A DNA stretch of 49,986 nt from assembly GCA_035454605.1 (NCBI GenBank), contig DATIGQ010000131.1:1-49986 (forward strand), in the 5' to 3' direction. The position numbers were made by a program, and so were the translations under genes. Each line of letters begins with the position of its first letter. Positions within the stretch are counted from its first letter, which is position 1. This document shows, in pieces, positions 1 to 8,223 of the stretch. The notes beneath the pieces are model-generated. The model saw only the letters and a list, made by a program, of their open reading frames with translations. It ran no database searches and had not been told where the DNA came from. The stretch is from Terriglobales bacterium. GTDB taxonomy: Bacteria > Acidobacteriota > Terriglobia > Terriglobales > Acidobacteriaceae.

Positions 1-128
1 AGGACCTTCACCGCGACGGTGCGGTCCAGGCGGGTATCGCGGGCGCGATACACCTCGCCCATTCCGCCCGCGCCCAGCGGCTCGACGATTTCGTATGGAC
101 CGAGCTTAGTGCCGGAAGAGAGCCCCAT
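1..128 (-). CDS. Serine/threonine protein kinase, N-terminal fragment (runs off the window)
   Basis: Reading the minus strand from the ATG at 126-128 gives 42 residues that match the N-lobe of PknB-type (Hanks) kinases. They contain the glycine-rich loop [14 protein letters not shown] and then the VAVKVL strand carrying the ATP-anchoring lysine. The rest of the kinase lies outside the window, so the C-terminal sensor or TPR/WD domains that Acidobacteriota kinases often carry cannot be judged. The start is supported by the usual spacing of about 12 residues before the loop ([14 protein letters not shown]). A TATAAT hexamer lies only 11 bases upstream with no clear Shine-Dalgarno, so the message may be nearly leaderless. 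Confidence 0.85.
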   Translation of the reverse strand, partial: MGLSSGTKLGPYEIVEPLGAGGMGEVYRARDTRLDRTVAVKV

Positions 129-139
129 GCGTGTCGCGC

Positions 140-145
140 ATTATA
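140..145 (-). promoter_or_regulatory. Putative -10 box of the kinase gene
   Basis: The minus strand reads TATAAT, a perfect -10 hexamer, 11 bases before the kinase ATG. No convincing -35 is seen at 16-18 bases. If used, transcription would begin about 5 bases before the start codon. Confidence 0.3.
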
Positions 146-153
146 GACGCTTG

Positions 154-174
154 GGAAATCTGGCGCGCCCTGGG
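154..174. repeat. Imperfect copy of the tRNA-Arg 3' end (direct repeat, copy 1)
   Basis: These 21 bases match 545-565 with two mismatches. The matched stretch covers the 3' acceptor strand, discriminator and CCA of the tRNA-Arg gene plus 7 bases beyond it. The two copies are 391 bases apart and bracket the small ABM-like gene. This resembles the direct repeat left by tRNA-targeted integration, but the enclosed segment has no integrase, so it may also be a duplication scar. Confidence 0.5.
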
Positions 175-223
175 GGACGATTTCAGAATCTGCTGTTCCG
201 CGGATAGTAGTCGCGGAGTACCG

Positions 224-499
224 TTACGGCGCGATGTAACGGTGCACGGGCAGGATGACGGGCTGTCCCAATTCGAACCCGCATTTCCGCATCGTAAGAC
301 TGAACAAAGGCGCAAATGCGTCGTAGGCTTCATGGGATTCCCAAATGCTGACAGTAAAGAATGAATCGCCCTCTCCGATCCCTGCGTGAAACAGCAGCCC
401 TGGCGGCACCGCCACCGGCGGGTTCCCGCTCCCGCTCCAACTGGCCTTGTATTGCTCGGCCGTCATCGCGGGTGGCCTGTAAACGACAGCAATCGCCAT
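224..499 (-). CDS. Small ABM-like (dimeric alpha/beta barrel) protein
   Basis: A 91-residue protein starting MAIAVVYRPP. The start is decided by a clean GCAGGAG five bases before the ATG; a longer open frame upstream would run into the tRNA gene. The pattern (short beta-strand, MTAEQYKASW helix, GNPPVAVPPGLLFHAG strand, then FFTVSIWESHEAYDAF) fits the dimeric ferredoxin-like fold of antibiotic-biosynthesis-monooxygenase-like proteins, where WES..A is a common family signature. No catalytic residue can be assigned, so a specific reaction should not be claimed. It lies between two copies of the tRNA-Arg 3' end. Confidence 0.7.
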   Translation of the reverse strand: MAIAVVYRPPAMTAEQYKASWSGSGNPPVAVPPGLLFHAGIGEGDSFFTVSIWESHEAYDAFAPLFSLTMRKCGFELGQPVILPVHRYIAP

Positions 500-544
500 G
501 AGAACTCCTGCTTGTACCCAGACTGCCAGGAAGGCAAGACGTGT

Positions 545-565
545 GGAAAACTGGCGCGCCCTGAG
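545..565. repeat. tRNA-Arg 3' end (direct repeat, copy 2)
   Basis: This is the native copy of the 21-base repeat also found at 154-174. It spans the last acceptor-stem bases of tRNA-Arg, the encoded CCA and 7 downstream bases. Two of the 21 positions differ. Confidence 0.5.
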
Positions 566-628
566 AGATTCGAACTCCCGACCTTCTGGTTCGTAGCCAG
601 ACGCTCTATCCAACTGAGCTAAGGGCGC
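552..628 (-). tRNA. tRNA-Arg (anticodon ACG)
   Basis: The minus strand folds as a complete cloverleaf. The acceptor arms are GCGCCCT and AGGGCGC, the D-arm is GCTC...GAGC, the anticodon stem is TCTGG/CCAGA around the loop CTACGAA, and the T-arm is GGGAG-TTCGAAT-CTCTC. The anticodon ACG reads CGN arginine codons and is normally deaminated to ICG. The discriminator is G, and the CCA tail is encoded (552-554). A TATAAT box lies just upstream. The 3' end is partly duplicated at 154-174. Confidence 0.97.
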
Positions 629-648
629 GCAGGGGTCAACTGAACACG

Positions 649-654
649 ATTATA
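649..654 (-). promoter_or_regulatory. -10 box of the tRNA-Arg gene
   Basis: The minus strand reads TATAAT, placing the predicted transcription start about 14 bases before the mature tRNA 5' end. This is a usual arrangement for a single tRNA gene. The -35 region is poorly conserved. Confidence 0.5.
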
Positions 655-670
655 GCAGCGAGCGGAAAAC

Positions 671-1360
671 TCACTCCAGAGCCTTGCGCAGCGCGGCGCG
701 AGCCAGGAGGCGCGTGGAGTCGAGGGTGGGCAGCGGCGAGTCGGCATCGGAGATGATGAGCGGAATCTCGGTGCAGCCCAGCACGACGGCGTCGCAGCCC
801 TGTTGCTTCAGTCCGCCGATCACGTCCACCAAGTAACCGCGAGACTCGGGCAGAAAGCGGCCGTTCACCAGTTCGTCGAAGATGATGGCGTTGATGCGAG
901 CGCGCTGCTCCGGTCCGGGGATGCTGTGCGCGAGGCTGCGTGGCGCGAGTTTCTCCGGATAGACCGGGCCTTCCATCAGGTAGCGGGTGCCGAGCACGCC
1001 CAGATGGCGGAAGCCGCGCCGGACGGCTTCCTCGGCGACGACCTCGGCGATGTGCAGCCAGGGGACGGGTGAGTTCGCGGTGGCGCGTGCAAAGACCTGG
1101 TGGATGGTGTTGTCCGGGCAGATACAGAATTCGGCGCCGATAGACGCCAGCTTGCGCGCGGATTCGGCCATCAGGTCTCCGACAGAGTCCCAGTCATCGC
1201 GGTAGAGATATTCCATATAGCGGCCGAGGGGAAAAGTATGCAGGCTGACCTCGGGATGCTGATGCGGGCCCATGAGCGCCGGGGCCTCGGTGCAGAGGGT
1301 GCGATAACACAGCGCGGCGCCCTCGGCGCTGCAGGCCACGATTCCGATATGCTTGGGCAT
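671..1360 (-). CDS. Aspartate/glutamate racemase family protein
   Basis: A 229-residue cytosolic protein of the Asp/Glu/hydantoin racemase superfamily, which moves the alpha-proton of an amino acid using two cysteines. Both are present: Cys81 in CICPDNTIH and Cys196 in VVLGCTEIPL. The N-terminal strand KHIGIVACSAEG and the GFRHLGVLGT strand are typical. The CPDNT...GCTE pairing resembles the aspartate racemase branch more than MurI. Supplying D-aspartate or D-glutamate to the cell wall is possible, but substrate cannot be read from the sequence. It is not obviously in an operon with its neighbours. Confidence 0.88.
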   Translation of the reverse strand: MPKHIGIVACSAEGAALCYRTLCTEAPALMGPHQHPEVSLHTFPLGRYMEYLYRDDWDSVGDLMAESARKLASIGAEFCICPDNTIHQVFARATANSPVPWLHIAEVVAEEAVRRGFRHLGVLGTRYLMEGPVYPEKLAPRSLAHSIPGPEQRARINAIIFDELVNGRFLPESRGYLVDVIGGLKQQGCDAVVLGCTEIPLIISDADSPLPTLDSTRLLARAALRKALE

Positions 1361-1411
1361 GGGCGTAGCTAGAGATGCGCGCCATTCGCGCGCCGATGCA
1401 GATTGACCATA

Positions 1412-1639
1412 TCAAATCAAAGCGACCTGTTCCTGCAGGTCGAAGCCGGCGCGGCGGAGCAGAGAAGAGATCTCGGCGGCGCTGAGGCGCGAGGCGTCGT
1501 ACTCCACCCGGATGGTGCGCGAGGTCGCGTCCAACTCGATGCGGCGCACACCGTAGACCTCCCGCACTGTGGAAAGTGCGCGCAGATCATTCTCCGTGGG
1601 AGGCAAACCGTAGCGATAGACGACTTCGACAGCAGTCAT
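1412..1639 (-). CDS. HMA-like ferredoxin-fold protein lacking the CxxC metal site
   Basis: A 75-residue protein with the beta-alpha-beta-beta-alpha-beta order of heavy-metal-associated domains (EVVYRYGL, then TENDLRALSTVREVYGVRRIELDA, RTIRVEYDASRLSAAEISSLLRRAGFDL). The last segment is very HMA-like. The GMTCxxC loop is replaced by GLPPTEND and the protein has no cysteine, so it cannot bind Cu(I) in the usual way. It is divergent from the copper ATPase, with 149 bases between the starts. It could be a degenerate chaperone or a regulatory domain. No clear Shine-Dalgarno is seen, but the fold-like conservation supports a real gene. Confidence 0.65.
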   Translation of the reverse strand: MTAVEVVYRYGLPPTENDLRALSTVREVYGVRRIELDATSRTIRVEYDASRLSAAEISSLLRRAGFDLQEQVALI

Positions 1640-1788
1640 GGCGGCGCTGACGCGGCCAGGTTAGCGTCCGAATTCCGCGTCCACAATCTAATATAGAGCA
1701 AGCCGTTCACGCGGGCGAAGCCAAACGACGCGGAGGACTGCTGTCGACTCGCGGGCCAAGGCGCTTAGCCCAGAAAGGATCGCGACTC

Positions 1789-4320
1789 ATGGCGGAACAC
1801 GACGGGAAGGACCACGCGGCGCATGGGGGATCGGCGTTCCCAATCCTTGCGCCCAAGCACGCGGCCGGCGGAGGCGAGATCGACCCGGTATGCGGCATGA
1901 CGGTAGACCCGGCGAAGCCTGCCGGGACGGCGGAGCACGACGGCAAGACCTATTATTTTTGCAGTACGCACTGCGTGGCCAAGTTTCAGGCGGATCCTCA
2001 GAAATATCTCTCGCGGCCCACAACCGCTGCCATGCCGGCAGGGCAGATGGTCTCAATCGCGCCCGCCAAACCCACGCCGGCCGCGGGCAGGGAAGAGATG
2101 TACACGTGCCCGATGCATCCCGAGGTGCGAGAGAAAGCGGGAACGCCGTGCCCGCTCTGTGGCATGGCGCTGGAGCCGCTGGCGCCGCCGGGACCCCGGG
2201 TGGAATACACCTGCCCGATGCATCCGGAGGTCGTTCGCTCAGAGCCGGGCGCATGTCCCATTTGTGGCATGGCGCTCGAGCCCAAGACGATCACCGCGGC
2301 GGAGGAGAAGAATCCCGAACTGGAGGACATGTCCCGCCGCTTCTGGACGGGCGTGGCGCTGGGCGCACCGTTGCTGCTGCTGACGATGGCGGACATGCTG
2401 CTGCCCGGGCAACCGGTATCGCAGGCCATCTCGGGACGGCTTCTGGTGTGGTTGCAGTTCCTGCTGGCGACGCCGGTGGTGCTGTGGTGCGGATGGCCGC
2501 TGCTGGAGCGCGGCTGGCAGTCGCTCGTGCACCGCCACCTCAACATGTTCACGCTCATCTCCATGGGCGTAGTTGCGGCCTACGGTTACAGCGTGCTGGC
2601 GACGCTGGCGCCGGGAATGATTCCGGAGTCGTTCCTACATCATGGACAGCCGGCCGTGTATTTCGAGGCGGCAGCGGCCATCACCGTACTGGTGTTGCTG
2701 GGGCAGGTGCTCGAGCTGAAGGCGCGCAGCCAGACCTCGAGCGCCATCCGCGCGCTGCTCGACCTTTCTCCCAAGACGGCGCGGCGCCTCCGTCCCGATG
2801 GCAGTGAAGAAGATGTCTCGCTGGATCGCATCCATCCGGGAGACCGGTTGCGAGTGCGGCCAGGGGAGAAAGTCCCTGTGGATGGGGTAGCGCTGGAGGG
2901 CGCGAGCAGTGTGGACGAGTCCATGATCACGGGGGAATCGCTGCCAGTGGAAAAAAATCCGGGCGACCGCCTCACGGGAGCGACGGTGAACGGCACGGGC
3001 GGCCTGGTGATGCGGGCGGAACGAGTGGGCGCGGAAACGCTGCTGGCGCAGATCGTGCGCATGGTGGCGGAGGCGCAACGCAGCCGCGCGCCCATCCAGC
3101 GCCTGGCGGACGTGGTTTCCGGCTACTTCGTGCCGGCCGTGGTGACGGTTGCGGTTGCCACTTTCGTTGTGTGGTCGCTGTATGGACCGGAGCCGAGGCT
3201 GGCCTATGCGCTGGTGAACGCAGTCGCGGTGTTGATCATCGCCTGCCCGTGCGCCCTGGGGCTAGCCACGCCCATGGCCATCATGGTGGGCACGGGACGG
3301 GGAGCGCGCGCCGGCGTGCTTATCAAGAACGCGGAAGCGCTGGAGATTCTGGAGAAGGTAAACACGCTGGTGGTGGACAAGACGGGCACGCTGACCGAAG
3401 GCAAGCCGAAACTGATGTCGGTGATGGCGCTACCGGGTTTCCACGAGAGCGAGGTACTGGGGCTGGCGGCGAGCCTGGAGCGGGCCAGTGAGCATCCCCT
3501 GGCGGCGGCGCTGGTGGCGGGCGCCGGAGAGCGGAAGGTGAATCTGGGTGAGGCGCGCGAGTTCCGGTCCCTGACCGGCAAGGGAGTGGTGGGCAAGGTG
3601 AGCGGTAGGGAAGTGGCGGTAGGGAACGCGAAGCTGTTCGCCGAGCTTGGCGTTGAAGCGGCCACACTGGGCGAGCGCGCCGAGGCGGCCCGCGGTGAAG
3701 GCCAGACGGTGATGCTGGTAGGCATCGATCGGAAGCCGGCAGGGCTGGTGGCTGTCGCCGATCCAGTGAAGGCGTCAGCCAAGGCAGCGGTTGAGGCTCT
3801 GCAACACAAGGGAGTCCACGTCGTGATGCTCACCGGCGACAGCCACACCACCGCGGAGGCGGTGGCGCGGCAGCTCGGCATCACGGAATTCGAGGCCGAG
3901 GTCTTGCCGCAGATGAAATCCGAGGTGGTGAAGAGGCTGCAAAAGGAGGGACGCGTGATCGCCATGGCGGGCGACGGCATCAACGACGCCCCGGCCCTGG
4001 CGCAGGCGCAGGTGGGAATCGCCATGGGCACCGGCACGGACGTGGCCATGGAGAGCGCCGGAATCACCCTGCTGCGCGGCGACCTGGGTGGCATCGTGCG
4101 GGCGCGACGGCTGAGCCGAGCGACCATGCGCAACATCCGCCAGAACCTGTTCTTCGCGTTCATCTACAACGCGCTAGGCGTGCCCTTCGCCGCGGGCGTG
4201 CTGTATCCATTCCTGGGCACGGCAGGATTGCTGAGCCCCATCTTCGCCGCTGCGGCGATGAGCTTCAGCTCGGTCTCGGTTATCGGGAATTCGTTGCGCC
4301 TGCGGAGGCTGGAGCTGTAG
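1789..4320 (+). CDS. copA: Copper-translocating P1B-type ATPase with YHS and two HMBD domains
   Basis: An 843-residue inner-membrane pump that uses ATP to export Cu(I)/heavy metal. In order: a His-rich start; a YHS metal-binding domain ([10 protein letters not shown]...YYFCSTHC, about residues 28-70); two heavy-metal-binding domains with the YTCPMHPEV...CPxCGMALEP pattern (about 103-130 and 143-170); transmembrane helices; the TGES actuator loop; the CPC ion-binding motif in ACPCALGLA; the phosphorylated Asp530 in DKTGTLT; SEHPLA; and [13 protein letters not shown]. There is no N-terminal CxxC HMA domain; an HMA-like protein without cysteines is instead encoded divergently. AAAGGA upstream serves as ribosome binding site. 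Its last 41 bases overlap the convergent TlpA-like gene. Confidence 0.95.
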   Translation: MAEHDGKDHAAHGGSAFPILAPKHAAGGGEIDPVCGMTVDPAKPAGTAEHDGKTYYFCSTHCVAKFQADPQKYLSRPTTAAMPAGQMVSIAPAKPTPAAGREEMYTCPMHPEVREKAGTPCPLCGMALEPLAPPGPRVEYTCPMHPEVVRSEPGACPICGMALEPKTITAAEEKNPELEDMSRRFWTGVALGAPLLLLTMADMLLPGQPVSQAISGRLLVWLQFLLATPVVLWCGWPLLERGWQSLVHRHLNMFTLISMGVVAAYGYSVLATLAPGMIPESFLHHGQPAVYFEAAAAITVLVLLGQVLELKARSQTSSAIRALLDLSPKTARRLRPDGSEEDVSLDRIHPGDRLRVRPGEKVPVDGVALEGASSVDESMITGESLPVEKNPGDRLTGATVNGTGGLVMRAERVGAETLLAQIVRMVAEAQRSRAPIQRLADVVSGYFVPAVVTVAVATFVVWSLYGPEPRLAYALVNAVAVLIIACPCALGLATPMAIMVGTGRGARAGVLIKNAEALEILEKVNTLVVDKTGTLTEGKPKLMSVMALPGFHESEVLGLAASLERASEHPLAAALVAGAGERKVNLGEAREFRSLTGKGVVGKVSGREVAVGNAKLFAELGVEAATLGERAEAARGEGQTVMLVGIDRKPAGLVAVADPVKASAKAAVEALQHKGVHVVMLTGDSHTTAEAVARQLGITEFEAEVLPQMKSEVVKRLQKEGRVIAMAGDGINDAPALAQAQVGIAMGTGTDVAMESAGITLLRGDLGGIVRARRLSRATMRNIRQNLFFAFIYNALGVPFAAGVLYPFLGTAGLLSPIFAAAAMSFSSVSVIGNSLRLRRLEL

Positions 4321-4876
4321 GCAACTCGGCGGTGCGCGTTTCCGCAGAGGAGAGCTTCTCCAGGTAGCTCACGACTTCCGGACTGGTCCAGACAACTGGG
4401 CCGATAAACTTGCGCCGCACCACTCCCCGTTCGTCGATGATGAAAGTCTCGGGGAAGCCGGTGGGACGGTAAAGCCGGGCGCTGCTCTGCTCCGGGTCGC
4501 GGACGGTCAGGAAGTCAATGTTGTAATCGCGCAGGAACTTCTTGTACACGTCCTCATCCACATCCACGCTGACCGCCACCACCACGACACGGTCCTTGAG
4601 GCGGCGTTGCATGGCCGCCAGGGATGGCATCTCGTCCACGCAGGGCGGGCACCAGGTGGCCCAGAAGTTCAGCACCACGATCTTGCCGCGGTACTGGCTG
4701 AGCGACACGGCCGTGGTGCCATCGTTCAGCGTGAAATCAGGCGCGGTCTCGCCGATGAAAGCCGGGCGCGGTCCCTTCATGCAAGCCGCCGAAAACAGCA
4801 GCAGGGCCACCGCGGCCATCGGCAAGACGAACCGGCCCAGAGTCAGGGGCCAGGACGGGTTGGGGAAAGCGCGCAT
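4280..4876 (-). CDS. TlpA/ResA-like thiol-disulfide oxidoreductase lipoprotein
   Basis: A 198-residue exported thioredoxin-fold protein. The signal peptide ends in a lipobox (LFSAAC, Cys32). The redox motif is WCPPC (Cys76, Cys79) within [17 protein letters not shown], followed by the cis-proline segment [14 protein letters not shown]. These proteins reduce periplasmic disulfides, for example during cytochrome c or CuA maturation. Here the tail-to-tail overlap with a copper ATPase makes a role in metal or cytochrome handling plausible. The start coincides with a TATTAT hexamer 12 bases upstream and no Shine-Dalgarno, so the mRNA may be nearly leaderless. Confidence 0.92.
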   Translation of the reverse strand: MRAFPNPSWPLTLGRFVLPMAAVALLLFSAACMKGPRPAFIGETAPDFTLNDGTTAVSLSQYRGKIVVLNFWATWCPPCVDEMPSLAAMQRRLKDRVVVVAVSVDVDEDVYKKFLRDYNIDFLTVRDPEQSSARLYRPTGFPETFIIDERGVVRRKFIGPVVWTSPEVVSYLEKLSSAETRTAELPTAPASAGATNSR

Positions 4877-4887
4877 CGCTCAGTCCG

Positions 4888-4894
4888 TATAATA
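4888..4894. promoter_or_regulatory. Overlapping divergent -10 boxes (TlpA-like gene / pterin operon)
   Basis: One AT-rich heptamer reads TATAAT on the plus strand (4888-4893) and TATTAT on the minus strand (4889-4894). It lies 12 bases before the TlpA-like ATG and 17 before the preferred glycosyltransferase ATG. No good -35 is visible in either direction. Confidence 0.4.
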
Positions 4895-4910
4895 AATGTT
4901 TCTACCTGTC

Positions 4911-5999
4911 ATGGCGGCAGAATCCGAAAGCGGCGGAAGCGCGCCACCGGAAGTCTCGGTCATCGTCCCGGCGCGCAATGAAGAGGCCTGTCTCGGCAGG
5001 TGTCTGGAGTCGCTGGTCAGCCAGGAGGGCGTGACTCTTGAGGTTTTGGTGGTGGACGATGGCTCGACGGACCGTACGCGCGAAATCGCGCAGGGGGTTC
5101 ACGGGGTCTTCGTGCTGGGAGCCGATCCCTTGCCTCCCGGCTGGAGCGGCAAGTCCAACGCTTTGATCACCGGCACCAGGCATGCCCGTGGTGGGTGGCT
5201 GCTGTTCACCGATGCCGACACGGTGCATCTGCCGGGTTCGCTGCGCCGGAGCTTGCAGGAGGCGAAGGAGCATGGGGCGGCGTTGCTTTCCTATTCGCCG
5301 GCGCAAGAAGTTCACGGATTCTGGGAGCGGGCCCTGATGCCGGTGATCTTCGCGGAACTGGCGGTGACCTACCGGCCCAAGGAAGTCAGCGACCCGAAAT
5401 CGAAGGCGGCAGCGGCGAACGGTCAGTATCTGCTGATCTCGCGGGAGGCCTACGAAGCGGTAGGCGGACATGCGGCGGTCGCCGGCACGCTGCTGGAAGA
5501 CGTGGCGCTGGCGCGCGCGGTCAAGCGGGCGGGCTTCCGGCTGCGCTTCCGCTTCGGCGGCGACGCGGTGCAGACGCGCATGTACCGTACAGCTGGTGCG
5601 ATGTGGGACGGCTGGACCAAGAACCTGGCGGCGTTGTTTCCGAACCCGCTGTTACTGGCAACGGCGCGCGCCCTTGAGTTCGTCGTGCTGCTGGGCGGTC
5701 TGCTGGCGATTATTGCGCTGGCCCCGCGCTTCAAAGAGGTCGGAATCCTGCTGGCCGCCATGGCAGCTACCTGGCTGAATTTCTCGCTGCGGATCCGCAG
5801 GGCACACTTTTCCTGGGATGCGAACCTGTCGGCGGTGGCGGGGCTGCCACTTTTTGCGCTACTTCTCGTCAACTCATTCATCCATTACAAGCTACGCCGC
5901 AGTGTAACCTGGAAGGGCCGCAGCTACTCCATTCTCGAGGAAGAAGCTGGTTCTCGGAAGGAAGCCGCACACGAACGACATGGTCTATCTGACGCGTAA
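4911..5999 (+). CDS. Family 2 glycosyltransferase, membrane-anchored
   Basis: A GT-A fold glycosyltransferase (362 residues from this start). Visible motifs are VSVIVPARNEE, LVVDDGSTDRT (nucleotide-binding Asp), the DADT metal motif in LLFTDADTVH, PPGWSGKSNAL and TLLEDVALARAVKRAG. It then has C-terminal hydrophobic helices (LEFVVLLGGLLAIIALA and LPLFALLLVNSFIHY). PPGWSGKSNAL with ED and C-terminal helices is typical of the carotenoid/hopanoid-type GT2 branch (HpnB/CrtQ-like). An ATG at 4896 is also in frame, but the TATAAT at 4888-4893 would start transcription after it, so 4911 is preferred. The gene overlaps the first PTPS gene by 20 bases. The acceptor sugar or lipid is unknown. Confidence 0.85.
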   Translation: MAAESESGGSAPPEVSVIVPARNEEACLGRCLESLVSQEGVTLEVLVVDDGSTDRTREIAQGVHGVFVLGADPLPPGWSGKSNALITGTRHARGGWLLFTDADTVHLPGSLRRSLQEAKEHGAALLSYSPAQEVHGFWERALMPVIFAELAVTYRPKEVSDPKSKAAAANGQYLLISREAYEAVGGHAAVAGTLLEDVALARAVKRAGFRLRFRFGGDAVQTRMYRTAGAMWDGWTKNLAALFPNPLLLATARALEFVVLLGGLLAIIALAPRFKEVGILLAAMAATWLNFSLRIRRAHFSWDANLSAVAGLPLFALLLVNSFIHYKLRRSVTWKGRSYSILEEEAGSRKEAAHERHGLSDA

Positions 6000-6390
6000 G
6001 GCCGAATTCGCAGCCGCCCACTTCTATCACAACCCCCAGCTCAGCCCGGAGGAGAACCAGCGTCTGTTCGGCAAGTGCAACAACCCGAACGGCCATGGTC
6101 ACAACTACACGCTCGAAGTTACGGTGAAGGGCGAAGTGAGCCCGCGAACCGGGTTCGTGCTCGACCTCAAGGAACTGAAGGAGATCCTGAACCGCGAGGT
6201 GTTGGAGGTGCTGGATCACCGGCACCTGAACAAGGAAGTGGCGGAATTTCGCGACCGGATCCCGACCACGGAAAACCTGGCGATCTACATATGGCAGCGC
6301 CTGGAACCGAGGCTGCGAGCGGCACGGCTGCATCGAGTGCGGGTGTACGAAAGTCCGGATCTGTTCGCCGATTATTACGGGGAAGCATGA
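5980..6390 (+). CDS. 6-pyruvoyl-tetrahydropterin synthase family protein, copy 1
   Basis: A 136-residue PTPS/QueD-fold enzyme. It has the zinc ligands His14, His39 and His41, the catalytic Cys33 (FGKCNNPNGHGHNY), the Asp79-His80 relay (VLDHRHLN), PTTENLA and the pterin-anchoring Glu124 (RVYES). KCNNPNGHGHNY and STTEN/PTTEN-type motifs are those of animal PTPS, which converts dihydroneopterin triphosphate to 6-pyruvoyl-tetrahydropterin; QueD proteins make carboxy-tetrahydropterin for queuosine. With folE and an SDR just downstream and no queC or queE nearby, a biopterin-type role is the better guess. It overlaps copy 2 by four bases (ATGA). Confidence 0.9.
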   Translation: MVYLTRKAEFAAAHFYHNPQLSPEENQRLFGKCNNPNGHGHNYTLEVTVKGEVSPRTGFVLDLKELKEILNREVLEVLDHRHLNKEVAEFRDRIPTTENLAIYIWQRLEPRLRAARLHRVRVYESPDLFADYYGEA

Positions 6391-6809
6391 AGGCGTACCT
6401 GACCCGCCGGTATCGCTTCGCGGCCGCGCACCGGCTGCATGCGGATTCGATGTCTCACGAGGAGAATCGCGCGGTGTACGGCAAGTGTAACAATCCGCAC
6501 GGCCACGGGCACAACTACACCCTGGAGGTCACGGTGAGCGGTCCGGTCGACGCGCAAACCGGCATGGTTTGCAACCTGACGGACCTGGACCAGGCAGTAG
6601 AAAAGGAAGTGCTGGAACCGTTCGACCATCAGAACCTGAATGCGCTGCAGCCCTTTCGTGAACACGTGCCGACGACCGAGAATCTGACCCTGGAGATCTT
6701 CCGGCGGCTGCAGCCCCACTTCAGGGAAGCGCGGCTGGAGAGGGTGCGCCTGGAAGAGACCATGCTGAATTCATTCGAGTATGCGGGCGGCGCCGAGCCC
6801 AGAAGGTAG
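6387..6809 (+). CDS. 6-pyruvoyl-tetrahydropterin synthase family protein, copy 2
   Basis: A 140-residue tandem paralogue of the preceding gene, starting at the ATG that overlaps its stop codon. All catalytic positions are retained: His15, Cys34, His40, His42, Asp80-His81 and Glu124. The two copies share [17 protein letters not shown] and PTTENL but differ elsewhere, for example [10 protein letters not shown] and FDHQNLN here. They may form a heterohexamer or have divided tasks, one making the 6-pyruvoyl compound and the other a QueD-like or side-chain-cleaving activity. Translational coupling suggests equal expression. Confidence 0.9.
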   Translation: MKAYLTRRYRFAAAHRLHADSMSHEENRAVYGKCNNPHGHGHNYTLEVTVSGPVDAQTGMVCNLTDLDQAVEKEVLEPFDHQNLNALQPFREHVPTTENLTLEIFRRLQPHFREARLERVRLEETMLNSFEYAGGAEPRR

Positions 6810-6831
6810 GCGATCGCAGAAGGGAAGTGCC

Positions 6832-7434
6832 ATGAAGAGGACAACCGAACCCGTCACCCTGACCAGCGCAACCACACCGGAGCTGGTGCGCGAGCTTCTG
6901 GTCCGCTTGGGCGAGGACCCGGAGCGCGAAGGTCTCGAGCGCACGCCGGAGCGTACCGGGAAGGCCCTGGAATTCCTGACCCGCGGCTACAACGAGGACC
7001 CGGAGAAGATGCTGCGGGGAGCGCTGTTCAACGTCACCTATGACGAGATGGTGATCGTGAAGGACATCGAGATGTTCAGCCTGTGCGAGCACCACCTGCT
7101 ACCCTTTTTCGGCAAGGTACACGTGGCCTATATTCCCAACGGCAAGGTGATCGGGTTGAGCAAGATCCCGCGGCTGGTGGACATCTACGCGCGGCGGCTG
7201 CAGGTGCAGGAGCGGCTGACCACGCAGATCGCGGAGACCATCCAAAAAGCCATCGAGCCGCAGGGAGTGGGCGTGGTGATTGAAGCCCGGCACCTGTGCA
7301 TGATGATGCGCGGGGTGGAAAAGCAGCACTCCGCCGCGGTGACCTCTTCCATGCTGGGTGCATTCCGCGAGGAGCAGGAGACGCGCGAGGAGTTTCTGTC
7401 CCTCATCCGCAGCCGCACCAACAACGGAGCCTAG
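6832..7434 (+). CDS. folE: GTP cyclohydrolase I
   Basis: A 200-residue enzyme that opens and rearranges GTP to 7,8-dihydroneopterin triphosphate, the entry step to folate and biopterin. Family motifs are clear: [18 protein letters not shown], the zinc site with [43 protein letters not shown] and the second zinc cysteine in [17 protein letters not shown]. The start at MKRTTEP is chosen because GAAGGGAAG lies just upstream; the open frame extends further back but into the PTPS gene. It follows two PTPS genes by 22 bases and supplies their substrate. Confidence 0.97.
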   Translation: MKRTTEPVTLTSATTPELVRELLVRLGEDPEREGLERTPERTGKALEFLTRGYNEDPEKMLRGALFNVTYDEMVIVKDIEMFSLCEHHLLPFFGKVHVAYIPNGKVIGLSKIPRLVDIYARRLQVQERLTTQIAETIQKAIEPQGVGVVIEARHLCMMMRGVEKQHSAAVTSSMLGAFREEQETREEFLSLIRSRTNNGA

Positions 7435-7436
7435 GA

Positions 7437-8171
7437 GTGAAGCGACGGGCCGGAGCGCGCCGTTTCCGGAAGCAGCTCGCGGTGGTGACCGGCGCCAGCC
7501 GGGGCATCGGGCTGGCGGTGGCCGAGGCGCTGGCCGCGGAGGGCTGCAACGTGGTGCTGGTGGGACGTGATCCGCGGGCGCTGCAAGCGGCCGAGCGCAG
7601 GGTGGCAAGACACGGCGGGAGAGGGCTCACGGTCTTCGCGGACGTGAGCAAGCCGGAGTCCGCGGCCTTCGTCTTCAAGATGGTGCGGCAGCGTTTCGGA
7701 CGAGTCGACATTCTCTTTAACAATGCCGGCATTGCCCACCGCATCACTCCCATCGCGAAGCTTTCGCTCGAGACCTGGCGGCAGGTGCTCGACACGAACC
7801 TGACGCCGCTGCTGATCTGGACCCAGAAGGCGCTGCCGCTGATGAAGCGCGGAGCCACGATTGTCAACAATCTCTCGGTGTCGGCACGCAAGGTGTACCC
7901 GGGATCGGCGGCCTACACTGCCTCCAAGTTCGGCGCGCTCGGCTTCACAGAAACACTACGAGAGGAACTGCGTGGGCGAGGCGTTCGCGTGATCTCGCTC
8001 ATGCCGGGGCCCGTGAACACCGCATTGTGGGACACCCTGTGGCCGGCCGCCCCGCGCAAGCGGATGATTCGGGCGGAGGACGTGGCCCATGCGCTGGTCG
8101 AGGTGCTGGCCCAGCCGGCGGAAACGACGGTGGAGGAACTGGTGGTCGCGCCCACTTCGGGGCCGCTGTAG
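7437..8171 (+). CDS. Short-chain dehydrogenase/reductase (possible sepiapterin-reductase role)
   Basis: A 244-residue classical SDR. It has the nucleotide-binding TGASRGIG, the NNAG motif (ILFNNAGIAH), an active-site Ser in NNLSVSARK, YTASK as the Tyr-Lys pair, and the MPGPVNT loop. The start is GTG at 7437, two bases after the folE stop, served by GGAG inside the folE end; the longer open frame upstream is folE shadow. In the biopterin pathway an SDR reduces the side-chain ketones of 6-pyruvoyl-tetrahydropterin, so position makes that role attractive. SDRs are too diverse for the sequence alone to fix the substrate. Confidence 0.85.
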   Translation: MKRRAGARRFRKQLAVVTGASRGIGLAVAEALAAEGCNVVLVGRDPRALQAAERRVARHGGRGLTVFADVSKPESAAFVFKMVRQRFGRVDILFNNAGIAHRITPIAKLSLETWRQVLDTNLTPLLIWTQKALPLMKRGATIVNNLSVSARKVYPGSAAYTASKFGALGFTETLREELRGRGVRVISLMPGPVNTALWDTLWPAAPRKRMIRAEDVAHALVEVLAQPAETTVEELVVAPTSGPL

Positions 8172-8223
8172 AATCGGAGCGCGGTTCCTGGCGTTACGGC
8201 CCTGATAGAATCGGTGGACTGCT

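Noticed and set aside
224-613. Longer 129-residue form of the ABM-like protein
   Set aside because: It would be translated through the tRNA-Arg gene; the internal ATG has a clean GCAGGAG.
5980-7434. Queuosine (preQ0) operon
   Set aside because: QueC, QueE and QueF are absent and the PTPS motifs are of the animal type, so a biopterin role is favoured. Not fully excluded.
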